Positions 1 through 4,804 of a stretch of DNA of 5,673 nt are shown in pieces (the stretch's first letter is position 1; each line of letters begins with the position of its first letter). The notes under the pieces were generated by a model, which was not told the origin of the DNA, did no database searches, and worked only from the letters and a program-made list of their open reading frames with translations. A program made the translations under genes and the position numbers. This DNA is from Alphaproteobacteria bacterium (GTDB lineage: Bacteria; Pseudomonadota; Alphaproteobacteria; ATCC43930; CGMCC-115725), in NCBI GenBank assembly GCA_030039815.1, contig JASHUW010000063.1, positions 1 through 5,673 of the forward strand, written 5' to 3'.

Positions 1-1
1 G

Positions 2-838
2 ATCGTCCAGGAAGCTTCCCGACTGTCGCCGTGGCGCGGCTTTGCGAGCCGGCCCGCGTGGCACGGCCGTCTCGGCCGCGGCGTCGCGCTGCCAGTCGCC
101 TTCGCGGTATTCACGACGCTGGCGTGGGAGCTGTTTTGCCGGGCCACTCATATGTCGCCGGCGATCCTGCCGCCGCCATCGGCCGTATGGGACGTGCTCG
201 CGAACAATTACGCGATCCTGTTCGAGCAGGCCGTTCCGTCGATCTACGAGATGATCGTCAGCTTTCTGATCGCGACGGTTTGCGGCATGGGCCTCGCCAT
301 CGCGATCACGTGTTCGGCCTGGGTGCGCGAGGCACTTTATCCGAATATCGTCATGTTCCAGCTGATCCCGAAGATCGCGCTGGCGCCGCTCTTTATCGTC
401 TGGCTCGGCGTCGGCAGCAGCTCGACGATCACAGTCGCGGTCTTCATCACCTTCTTCCCGATCGTCGTCTCGACCGCGACGGGGCTCGTCAGCGTCAAGC
501 CCGAAATCCTGCAGCTGTGCCGCTCCTTGACCGCAACGCGATGGCAGGTTTTTCGCCTTGCCCGGTTTCCCTATGCGATGCCCTATATCTTCGCGGGCAT
601 GAAGGTCGGCGTGACGATGGCAATGATCGGGGTCATCGTCGGCGAGTTCATCACCGCGCAAAAGGGCCTCGGCTATATCATCATGTTCGCCTCGTCGGCG
701 GGCGAGACCGCGACGGTGCTCGCCGCGGTCGTCGTGCTCTGCGCGATCGGCCTCGTGCTCTATGGGCTCGTTGCGCTCGGCGAGTTGATGGTGCGGCGCT
801 GGTATGGCGGTCAGATGCCCATTTCCGGTACGCTATGA
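2..838 (+). CDS. ABC transporter permease, SsuC/TauC-like (5' partial)
   Basis: Inner-membrane permease of an ABC importer. The reading frame is open to the window edge, so the true start lies upstream and 278 residues are visible. The first ATG (152) is not the start, because the frame upstream already encodes a hydrophobic helix (GVALPVAFAVFTTLAWELF) typical of the first membrane segment. Further segments follow, including the family-typical stretch IPKIALAPLFIVWLGVG. The cytoplasmic EAA-type coupling loop, which contacts the ATPase, lies at about 518-589 (RSLTATRWQVFRLARFPYAMP). A family-typical C-terminal GEFITAQKGLGYII follows. These motifs match permeases of sulfonate, taurine, nitrate or pyrimidine-precursor importers. 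The substrate cannot be read from the permease. The ATPase gene is not in view and probably lies upstream. The next gene starts 4 bases after the stop, which indicates one operon. Confidence 0.93.
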   Translation: MVQEASRLSPWRGFASRPAWHGRLGRGVALPVAFAVFTTLAWELFCRATHMSPAILPPPSAVWDVLANNYAILFEQAVPSIYEMIVSFLIATVCGMGLAIAITCSAWVREALYPNIVMFQLIPKIALAPLFIVWLGVGSSSTITVAVFITFFPIVVSTATGLVSVKPEILQLCRSLTATRWQVFRLARFPYAMPYIFAGMKVGVTMAMIGVIVGEFITAQKGLGYIIMFASSAGETATVLAAVVVLCAIGLVLYGLVALGELMVRRWYGGQMPISGTL

Positions 839-842
839 GCCG

Positions 843-1652
843 ATGACGCGGTTTGCCAGCCTGCCGATGTACAACCTGCCCGAGATGCGGGTGGCCAACA
901 CCCGGTTCTGGGAGGCGTTGCGCGGTCTGCTGATCGAGTACGGTCTGTCCGATCCGCCCCAAACCCTGGTATTCGACCGCGGCCCGGTTCCGGAACGGAT
1001 CGAGCCGGAGCTATTGTTTTCGCAGACCTGCGGCTTCCCGCTCGAAACCGTGTTTCGCGGCCAGGCGATCCGGCTCGGCACGCCGGTTTACGATGCGCCG
1101 GGCTGTGACGGGCCGACCCACTGCGCGTTCTTTGTCGTGCCCGAGGGGTCGCCGGCGCAAACCCTTGCCGATGTGAAGGGCGGCGTCTTTTTGTTGAACA
1201 GCCCCGTCTCGAATTCCGGGATGAACCTGCCGCGGCGTGCCCTCGCCGAGATCGCGGGCGGTCAGGCTTTTTTTGGCGGTGTCGTCGAGACCGGCGGCCA
1301 TCCCGCCAGCCTCGCGCGGATGCTGGCGGGCGAGGGCGACGTCGCCTCGATCGATTGCGTGACCTATGCGTTCTGGCGGCGCTATCGCCCGGAGGCGGCG
1401 ATGCGGGTGCGGATCATCGGCCAGACGCCGCGAAGCCCCGCGATCCCGTTCGTCACTTCGGTCGCCACCCCGCCGGCGATCGTCGAAATTCTGCGCGACG
1501 CGCTGCGCCGCGTCGCGACCGAGCCGCGTTACGCCGCAGTGCGCGCCGGCTTGATGATCTCCGGCATCGAGGACCTGCCCGACGAAGCCTATCGGGCGCT
1601 GCTCGACTACGAGAGGGAAGCCGCCGCGCTCGGCTATCCACAATTGCTCTGA
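843..1652 (+). CDS. PhnD-like (phosphate/phosphite/phosphonate family) substrate-binding protein, no signal peptide
   Basis: A 269-residue type 2 periplasmic-binding-fold protein of the PhnD/SsuA/transferrin-like group. Visible family signatures are SLPMYNLPE at residues 6-14 (first strand), LLFSQTCGFP at 57-66, TPVYDAPGCDGP at 80-91, the ligand-loop-like NSPVSNSG at 119-126, and TGGHPASLARMLAGEGDVASID at 150-171. I chose ATG 843 because it lies 4 bases after the permease stop and places the first strand at the N-terminus. The alternative start at 804 overlaps the permease and adds no signal sequence. There is no signal peptide, lipobox or Tat motif, so the protein is predicted to stay in the cytoplasm unless exported unusually. 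Signal-less proteins of this kind are known in proteobacteria, and their ligands are mostly undetermined. The genomic context suggests a link with the permease and the downstream cupin. Confidence 0.88.
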   Translation: MTRFASLPMYNLPEMRVANTRFWEALRGLLIEYGLSDPPQTLVFDRGPVPERIEPELLFSQTCGFPLETVFRGQAIRLGTPVYDAPGCDGPTHCAFFVVPEGSPAQTLADVKGGVFLLNSPVSNSGMNLPRRALAEIAGGQAFFGGVVETGGHPASLARMLAGEGDVASIDCVTYAFWRRYRPEAAMRVRIIGQTPRSPAIPFVTSVATPPAIVEILRDALRRVATEPRYAAVRAGLMISGIEDLPDEAYRALLDYEREAAALGYPQLL

Positions 1653-1654
1653 AC

Positions 1655-1660
1655 GGGAGG
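1655..1660 (+). promoter_or_regulatory. Ribosome binding site of the cupin gene
   Basis: GGGAGG lies 5 bases before ATG 1666. Another ATG at 1661 directly abuts this site in a different frame, so spacing and the cupin fold of the 1666 frame decide the start. Confidence 0.75.
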
Positions 1661-1665
1661 ATGAG

Positions 1666-2169
1666 ATGGACACGATCACCGCATCCACGCTCTCCGACAA
1701 ATTGGCGGGCCGCGTCGCTCGCTTTGCCGACCGCCGCGAGGATTGGACCGTTTTCGGCTTCGAGACGGCGCTCGACCCGAAGTTCGCGCGGGCTCAGCGC
1801 CGCTATCTGGGGGCATCGGGTTCGGTCGATCACAGCGACCTGCGCGGCTCGATCCCGGCGACCGCCTTTACGATGTCGATCCAGTCGATGCCGCCGGGCA
1901 ACCAGATCCCGATGCACTGCCACGAGACCGAAGAGATCTTCTTCATCCTCGACGGCGCGGCGCGGGTGCGGTGCTGGGAGAACGGCGACCACCACGACAT
2001 CACGCTCGGTCGCTGGGACCTCGTGGCGCTGCCGCCCTTCCTGCAGCACGAGGTGTTCAACGAAGGCGACGGCATCTGCCACCTGCAGACGCTGCTCGCC
2101 AAACCGCAGCCGCTGCGCCCGCAATACAACGACGCCCGGCTTCTCGAACTGCAGGGGGCGGTTGGCTGA
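1666..2169 (+). CDS. Single-domain cupin protein
   Basis: A small soluble protein of 167 residues with one complete cupin barrel. Motif 1 fits the consensus G(X)5HXH(X)3E(X)6G exactly: G78, H84, H86, E90 and G97. Motif 2 lies at about residues 115-132 (GRWDLVALPPFLQHEVFN) and supplies the fourth ligand, H128, and the terminal Asn. The glycine usual in its PxG turn is replaced by Phe125. All four metal-ligand positions (3 His, 1 Glu) are present, so a divalent metal such as Fe, Mn or Ni is likely. The gene follows the binding-protein gene by 13 bases, so it is probably co-transcribed. Cupins in such positions may be dioxygenases, isomerases or ligand sensors, and the sequence does not say which. 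It has no DNA-binding domain. It ends the operon, facing a convergent gene. Confidence 0.9.
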   Translation: MDTITASTLSDKLAGRVARFADRREDWTVFGFETALDPKFARAQRRYLGASGSVDHSDLRGSIPATAFTMSIQSMPPGNQIPMHCHETEEIFFILDGAARVRCWENGDHHDITLGRWDLVALPPFLQHEVFNEGDGICHLQTLLAKPQPLRPQYNDARLLELQGAVG

Positions 2170-2317
2170 GCACCTCGAGCGCCATGCCGCCGTCCGCGCC
2201 GGCGGAGCAATTCCCACTTCTGGGCCGCTGCCCGAAGCAGGGTTGAATTATGGCGTGTTCCAGGGGATCGCGAAGGGATTTGCCGCGGTATTTTGGCTGC
2301 GGCGGGCCACCGGTAGG
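2170..2317. other. Convergent intergenic region
   Basis: 148 bases separate the stops of the cupin and phosphatase genes. There is a weak dyad, GCCGC (2282-2286) with GCGGC (2299-2303) and a 12-base loop, plus a 4-bp stem near 2213-2224. Neither is followed by a T-run on either strand. No intrinsic terminator can be called, and no gene is visible. Confidence 0.5.
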
Positions 2318-3427
2318 CTAATGCCGTGCGGCGCCGTTCATCAGGTCGAAGAGGATGCCTTCGCGCACGCCGCGGTCGGCGACGCGCAGCTGGCCGACCG
2401 GCCAGGTCGCGCAGATCGCATCGAGGATTGCGCAGCCCGATAGCACCAGATCGGCGCGCTCGCGGCCGACGCAGGGGCTCGCCGCGCGGCCGGCAAGGTC
2501 GAGCCCGGCGAGATGACGCGACACCTTGTCGATCTGCGCGAAAGTCAGCGTGCTGCCGTCGACCAGCGCCCGAATGTAGCGCGGCAGCGCGAGGTGGATG
2601 CCCGCCAGCGTCGTCACCGTGCCCGAGCTGCCGATCATCTGCACCCGGCGCGCGGCGATGTGGCGGCGGATGCGGTGCTCGTGCTCGAACGGCGCCAGCG
2701 CCGCCTCGGCCTCGTCGACCATCGCGCGGTAGATCGCCGGTGTCACCTCGACCCCGCCGAACCGCTCGGTGAACGTCACCACGCCGAACGGCAGCGAGAT
2801 CGAGCCCCCTATCTCGATCGATGGGATTTCGGGCCGCGACGGGCGCCCGTTGCGGCCGCGGTCGTGGCGCAGCCAGACGATCTCGGTCGAGCCGCCGCCG
2901 ATATCGAACACCACCGCATAGGGCAGGCGCGGGTGGAGCAGCGGCGCACAGCCCGATACGACAAGCCGTGCCTCCTCGCGGGTCGAAATGATTTCGAGCT
3001 CGAGGCCGACTTCGTCGCGCACGCGGGAGAGGAACTCGCCGCAATTGGCGGCGCGGCGGCAGGCCTCGGTCGCCACCGAGCGGCCGGCGCAGACCCGCCG
3101 CTGGGCGATTTTCGCGGCGCAAACTTTGAGCGCATCGAGCGTCCGCGCCATCGCCGCTTCGCTGAGCTCGCCCGTCGCCTCGAGTCCCTCGCCAAGCCGG
3201 ACGATGCGCGAGAACGCATCGACGACGCGAAACCCGCCGCCATGCCCCATCGGCGCCGGGCGCGCCACCAACAGCCGGCAATTGTTGGTACCAAGATCGA
3301 GCGCCGCAAAACTGGGCGCGGGCGATGTCGTGACGGCCGTGCGCACGGCACCGCTCTCCGCCGCTAGGGAAGGCGCGATGTTTGCCGCTTCGTCCGGGTG
3401 CGGCCGCGCGGCGCTATCGCCGGCCAT
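2318..3427 (-). CDS. ppx: Ppx/GppA family exopolyphosphatase / pppGpp phosphohydrolase
   Basis: A cytoplasmic phosphatase of the actin-like ATPase superfamily, 369 residues. The family releases terminal phosphate from inorganic polyphosphate and/or converts pppGpp to ppGpp. Motifs in order are ALDLGTNNCRLLVA at residues 42-55 (phosphate loop 1), VATEACR at 118-124 (probable catalytic Glu121), FDIGGGSTEIVW at 174-185 (phosphate loop 2), IGSSGTVTTLAG at 265-276, RADLVLSGCAILDAI at 324-338, and ADRGVREGILFDLM at 350-363. It is the short form with no C-terminal HD domain, usual for alphaproteobacteria. ATG 3427 is favoured because an in-frame TGA lies six codons upstream and GGCAGG sits close in front of it. 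That start gives about 39 residues of low-complexity sequence before the fold begins, so a later start is possible. Ppx and GppA activity cannot be told apart here. It is convergent with the cupin gene and divergent from the tRNA gene. Confidence 0.95.
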   Translation of the reverse strand: MAGDSAARPHPDEAANIAPSLAAESGAVRTAVTTSPAPSFAALDLGTNNCRLLVARPAPMGHGGGFRVVDAFSRIVRLGEGLEATGELSEAAMARTLDALKVCAAKIAQRRVCAGRSVATEACRRAANCGEFLSRVRDEVGLELEIISTREEARLVVSGCAPLLHPRLPYAVVFDIGGGSTEIVWLRHDRGRNGRPSRPEIPSIEIGGSISLPFGVVTFTERFGGVEVTPAIYRAMVDEAEAALAPFEHEHRIRRHIAARRVQMIGSSGTVTTLAGIHLALPRYIRALVDGSTLTFAQIDKVSRHLAGLDLAGRAASPCVGRERADLVLSGCAILDAICATWPVGQLRVADRGVREGILFDLMNGAARH

Positions 3428-3470
3428 GTCCTGCCGCCCTGTTCATCATGGCGTAATGTAACGCCAAGCG

Positions 3471-3491
3471 GGGCGGGCCGAAAGCCCGCCC
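3471..3491. repeat. GC-rich hairpin upstream of ppx
   Basis: GGGCGGGC (3471-3478) and GCCCGCCC (3484-3491) form an 8-bp perfect stem around a CGAAA loop. No T-run follows on either strand, so it is not a canonical intrinsic terminator. It could be a processing or leader structure of the divergent ppx transcript, or simply a GC-rich coincidence. Confidence 0.55.
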
Positions 3492-3507
3492 GGCTGCGCC
3501 GAGAAGC

Positions 3508-3525
3508 CGCCAAGGCGTCTTGGCG
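3508..3525. repeat. Short inverted repeat in ppx-tRNA intergenic region
   Basis: CGCCAAG (3508-3514) and CTTGGCG (3519-3525) form a 7-bp stem with a GCGT loop. The heptamer CGCCAAG also occurs once more at 3462-3468, closer to ppx. No protein that would bind it can be named. Confidence 0.5.
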
Positions 3526-3574
3526 AACCGCCGCCAAACCCGACTGTTAAATGATGATGGGCTGTGATATCAGA

Positions 3575-3607
3575 GCCGCCGCGCCAGCCGGCCTCGCCGG
3601 CGGCGGC
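3575..3607. repeat. GC-rich dyad immediately before the tRNA gene
   Basis: Two alternative stems are possible: GCCGGC (3587-3592) with GCCGGC (3596-3601) around CTC, or the outer pair GCCGCCG (3575-3581) with CGGCGGC (3601-3607). It lies 12 bases before the mature tRNA, so it would be in the pre-tRNA leader if transcription starts upstream. Confidence 0.45.
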
Positions 3608-3618
3608 CCCATTGCTGG

Positions 3619-3692
3619 TGGGGGATCGTCTAACGGTAGGACAGCGGACTCTGACTCCGCCAGTCTAGGTTCGAATCCTAGTCCCCCAGCCA
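3619..3692 (+). tRNA. trnQ: tRNA-Gln (anticodon CUG)
   Basis: A complete cloverleaf. The acceptor stem TGGGGGA (3619-3625) pairs perfectly with TCCCCCA (3682-3688). The D-stem is GTC/GAC (3628-3630 with 3640-3642). The anticodon stem GCGGA/TCCGC (3644-3648 with 3656-3660) encloses loop CTCTGAC, with anticodon CTG at 3651-3653, which reads CAG (Gln). The T-arm is CTAGG/CCTAG around TTCGAAT (3665-3681). The discriminator base is G3689 and CCA is encoded at 3690-3692. The first pair is U1-A72, as expected for tRNA-Gln. No sign of decay is visible. No duplicate of its 3' end, as an integrated element would leave, was found in the window. Confidence 0.97.
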
Positions 3693-3764
3693 CCTTTCTC
3701 GATGCGATGCGGGCTGGTTAGGCTCTGTGCGGGCAGTCGACATTTGATTGCCGGTCGTCCATGA

Positions 3765-4208
3765 CTAAAGTTCTGCGGAACTCGCGAAAGCGCGGTAGAG
3801 CCTGCGCGCCTCTATCGTTACCGGACCAACATCAAGCGATCGTTCCTCCATCCGGATAACAGGCCTCACCTTGTCTTGATTTCCCGTACTGAAGATTTCG
3901 TCGGCGTTGAGCAATTCGGCAAATTCAACGTCCCGTTCCACAACCGAAATCCCGGCATTTCGCAGCAAGGACATGGTTCGCTGTCGGGTGATTCCGGCAA
4001 GGAAACTGCCATTTTCCCGCGGCGTGACGACAGTCGAATCCTTGACGAAAAAGATGTTCGACATCGCAAACTCGGCGACGCAGTCGTGGTGGTCGAGGAG
4101 AACCGCGGTGTCATGACGCCGCGCCCTCGCTTCCGCGAGCGCACGCAGCGTGACCGGATAAAGGCAGGAGGCCTTGCAGGTCAGCGCCGATAGCGGTCCT
4201 GGGCGCAC
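3765..4208 (-). pseudogene. Class IV (branched-chain) aminotransferase, C-terminal remnant
   Basis: The minus frame gives the C-terminal half of a PLP-dependent fold-type IV aminotransferase of the IlvE-like group, which interconverts branched-chain amino acids and 2-oxo acids. Visible are CKASCLYP with the Schiff-base lysine (codon 4175-4173), VAEFAMSNIFFVKD with the Glu that contacts the PLP ring nitrogen, FLAGITRQR, ADEIFSTGN, and a natural-looking end, GPVTIEARRLYRAFASSAEL. About 140 residues remain, whereas the family is usually near 290. The N-terminal small domain and the first part of the large domain are missing. Upstream of about 4210 the frame stays open but turns into Arg/Pro-rich sequence unlike the family. 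The only plausible in-frame start near the homology is GTG 4208. No stop interrupts the remnant, so truncation may be recent. A short expressed peptide is possible, but a working enzyme is unlikely. Confidence 0.82.
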
Positions 4209-4288
4209 GTCGATATCGGCATACCGGTGCGGATGAGCTTGGCGCAGGTGCCGGATCGGTGGGCCGGGCCGATCGGAAACGGGTTTAG

Positions 4289-4474
4289 ATGGTTTGGACC
4301 GCGCTGGGGTCGAGCGCGTGCCTCGCCGCCGCTGCGGATTTTTTCCTCGTCGCAGGCACGCTCTCCTGGGCCTTGCGATTGCGAACGCACGTCGGATTTT
4401 TGATGCAAGCCGTTTTAGTCGTGCTGGGCGCGATAGCACAAGCAGTCGTGGTATGGCCTGCCGTGGACTGCTAG
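4289..4474 (+). CDS. Possible small hydrophobic protein (doubtful)
   Basis: A 61-codon frame starting at ATG 4289 encodes a strongly hydrophobic peptide with two potential membrane stretches, around ACLAAAADFFLVAGTLSWAL and FLMQAVLVVLGAIAQAVVVW, separated by a basic RLRTH linker. The pattern resembles a small two-helix membrane protein. Against it, no good Shine-Dalgarno site precedes the ATG, third-position GC is only moderate and falls in the second half, and the region is otherwise degenerate. It could be a remnant of a larger membrane protein or a chance frame. No family recognised. Confidence 0.25.
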   Translation: MVWTALGSSACLAAAADFFLVAGTLSWALRLRTHVGFLMQAVLVVLGAIAQAVVVWPAVDC

Positions 4475-4541
4475 ATTTTGAGATAAAAGATAAAATTGTA
4501 TACTTCGAATCGTGGAAGATTGAATGAGATGCCTTGGTAAT

Positions 4542-4557
4542 TGCCGCTCGAGCGGCA
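4542..4557. repeat. 16-base perfect palindrome
   Basis: TGCCGCTCGAGCGGCA reads the same on both strands. It lies 53 bases upstream of a TTGACA box in an AT-rich setting. No T-run follows, so a terminator is unlikely. A dimeric regulator site is possible but the regulator is unknown. Confidence 0.6.
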
Positions 4558-4610
4558 GGGTATCCCTGTGTTCCGCCAAGACAAAAATGGAGGCTTACTT
4601 GAACCAATTA

Positions 4611-4638
4611 TTGACATTTCGTTAACCACGTTTATCTT
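4611..4638 (+). promoter_or_regulatory. Sigma70-like promoter ahead of the cytochrome gene
   Basis: A consensus -35 box, TTGACA (4611-4616), is followed by a 16-base spacer and TATCTT (4633-4638), which matches four of six -10 positions. Transcription would begin near 4645, about 160 bases before the cytochrome ATG, leaving a long leader with three hairpins and a short ORF. The AT-rich setting, in contrast to the GC-rich surroundings, supports a promoter. No experimental support can be given. Confidence 0.5.
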
Positions 4639-4655
4639 TTTATCGGGGAAGCAAT

Positions 4656-4675
4656 CCGCGGTTGGGGAACCGCGG
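4656..4675 (+). repeat. Leader hairpin 1
   Basis: CCGCGGTT (4656-4663) and AACCGCGG (4668-4675) form a perfect 8-bp stem with a GGGG loop. AAGC (4649-4652) and GCTT (4676-4679) can extend it below a three-base bulge. It would lie at the very 5' end of a transcript from the promoter at 4611-4638. It has no T-run. Confidence 0.6.
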
Positions 4676-4683
4676 GCTTGTGT

Positions 4684-4689
4684 AGAGGG
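4684..4689 (+). promoter_or_regulatory. Ribosome binding site of the short leader ORF
   Basis: AGAGGG sits 8 bases before GTG 4698. It is the best Shine-Dalgarno-like site between the promoter and the cytochrome coding region. Confidence 0.45.
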
Positions 4690-4697
4690 TGATTATC

Positions 4698-4799
4698 GTG
4701 GTGGGACGTCATCTGCCGCGAGACTGTGTCTCGCGGAAAGGGCAATCTCTGTCGCTGCGGCGCCGTTTGGGAAGCGCCGCATTTCCGCTCGGCCGGTAA
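4698..4799 (+). CDS. Possible 33-residue leader peptide ahead of cytochrome c
   Basis: A short frame begins with tandem GTG codons (4698, 4701) behind AGAGGG at 8-base spacing and ends with TAA at 4797-4799, five bases before the cytochrome ATG at 4805. The peptide is basic, rich in Ser and Arg (for example SLSLRRRLGS), and has one Cys. No family is recognised. The cytochrome start itself has only a poor AAGAG two bases in front of it, so reinitiation after this ORF would explain how the cytochrome is translated. The frame also spans two hairpins, so it could equally be untranslated leader. Coding is unproven. Confidence 0.4.
   Translation: MVGRHLPRDCVSRKGQSLSLRRRLGSAAFPLGR
4716..4736 (+). 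repeat. Leader hairpin 2
   Basis: CCGCGAGAC (4716-4724) and GTCTCGCGG (4728-4736) form a perfect 9-bp stem with a TGT loop. It is inside the proposed leader ORF. Confidence 0.6.
4757..4780 (+). repeat. Leader hairpin 3
   Basis: GCGGCGC (4757-4763) and GCGCCGC (4774-4780) form a perfect 7-bp stem around a 10-base loop (CGTTTGGGAA). It ends 24 bases before the cytochrome ATG and has no U-run after it. Confidence 0.55.
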
Positions 4800-4804
4800 G
4801 AGCC

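Larger units (their letters stand above)
4209..4610. other. Gene-poor stretch, turning AT-rich after about 4470
   Basis: About 400 bases without a firm gene lie between the aminotransferase remnant and the promoter-like site at 4611. The first half is GC-rich with several chance frames. From about 4470 the sequence becomes clearly AT-richer than the rest of the window, including GATAAAAGATAAA at 4482-4494. A near-complement of that string, TTTATCTTTTTATC, occurs at 4631-4644. A perfect palindrome lies at 4542-4557. No transposase, integrase or RNA gene was recognised. Confidence 0.6.

Noticed and set aside
31..846. Long plus-strand frame of 271 codons overlapping the permease
   Set aside because: Arg-rich and low in hydrophobic residues. 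It is a frame shadow of the permease, whose own frame shows membrane segments and the EAA loop.
1830..3281. 483-codon minus-strand frame across ppx and the cupin gene
   Set aside because: It spans two real genes in opposite directions and is Arg/Ala/Pro-rich with no family motif, so it is a GC-rich chance frame.
3455..3483. Possible ppx promoter on the minus strand (TACATT as -10)
   Set aside because: The -10 match is fair (four of six), but no acceptable -35 sits at 16-18 bases.
3545..3573. Possible promoter for tRNA-Gln (TATCAG as -10)
   Set aside because: The hexamer at the -35 distance matches only two of six consensus bases.
4181..4607. Upstream part of the minus-strand frame containing the aminotransferase remnant
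   Set aside because: The frame is open back to a TTG at 4607, but the sequence is basic and does not match the family N-terminus. I limited the remnant to about 3765-4208.
4656..4780. Hairpins as intrinsic terminators
   Set aside because: None of the three stems is followed by a T-run on either strand.
4541..4804. In-frame upstream extension of the cytochrome starting at TTG 4541
   Set aside because: Codon use and composition are not protein-like, it runs through the palindrome and the TTGACA promoter-like site, and no ribosome binding site supports the TTG.
4645..4804. Known riboswitch or 6S/SRP-type RNA
   Set aside because: A CCGCGGTTGG string recalls part of enterobacterial 6S RNA, and GTGGGACG recalls c-di-GMP riboswitches, but the rest of either fold is missing.
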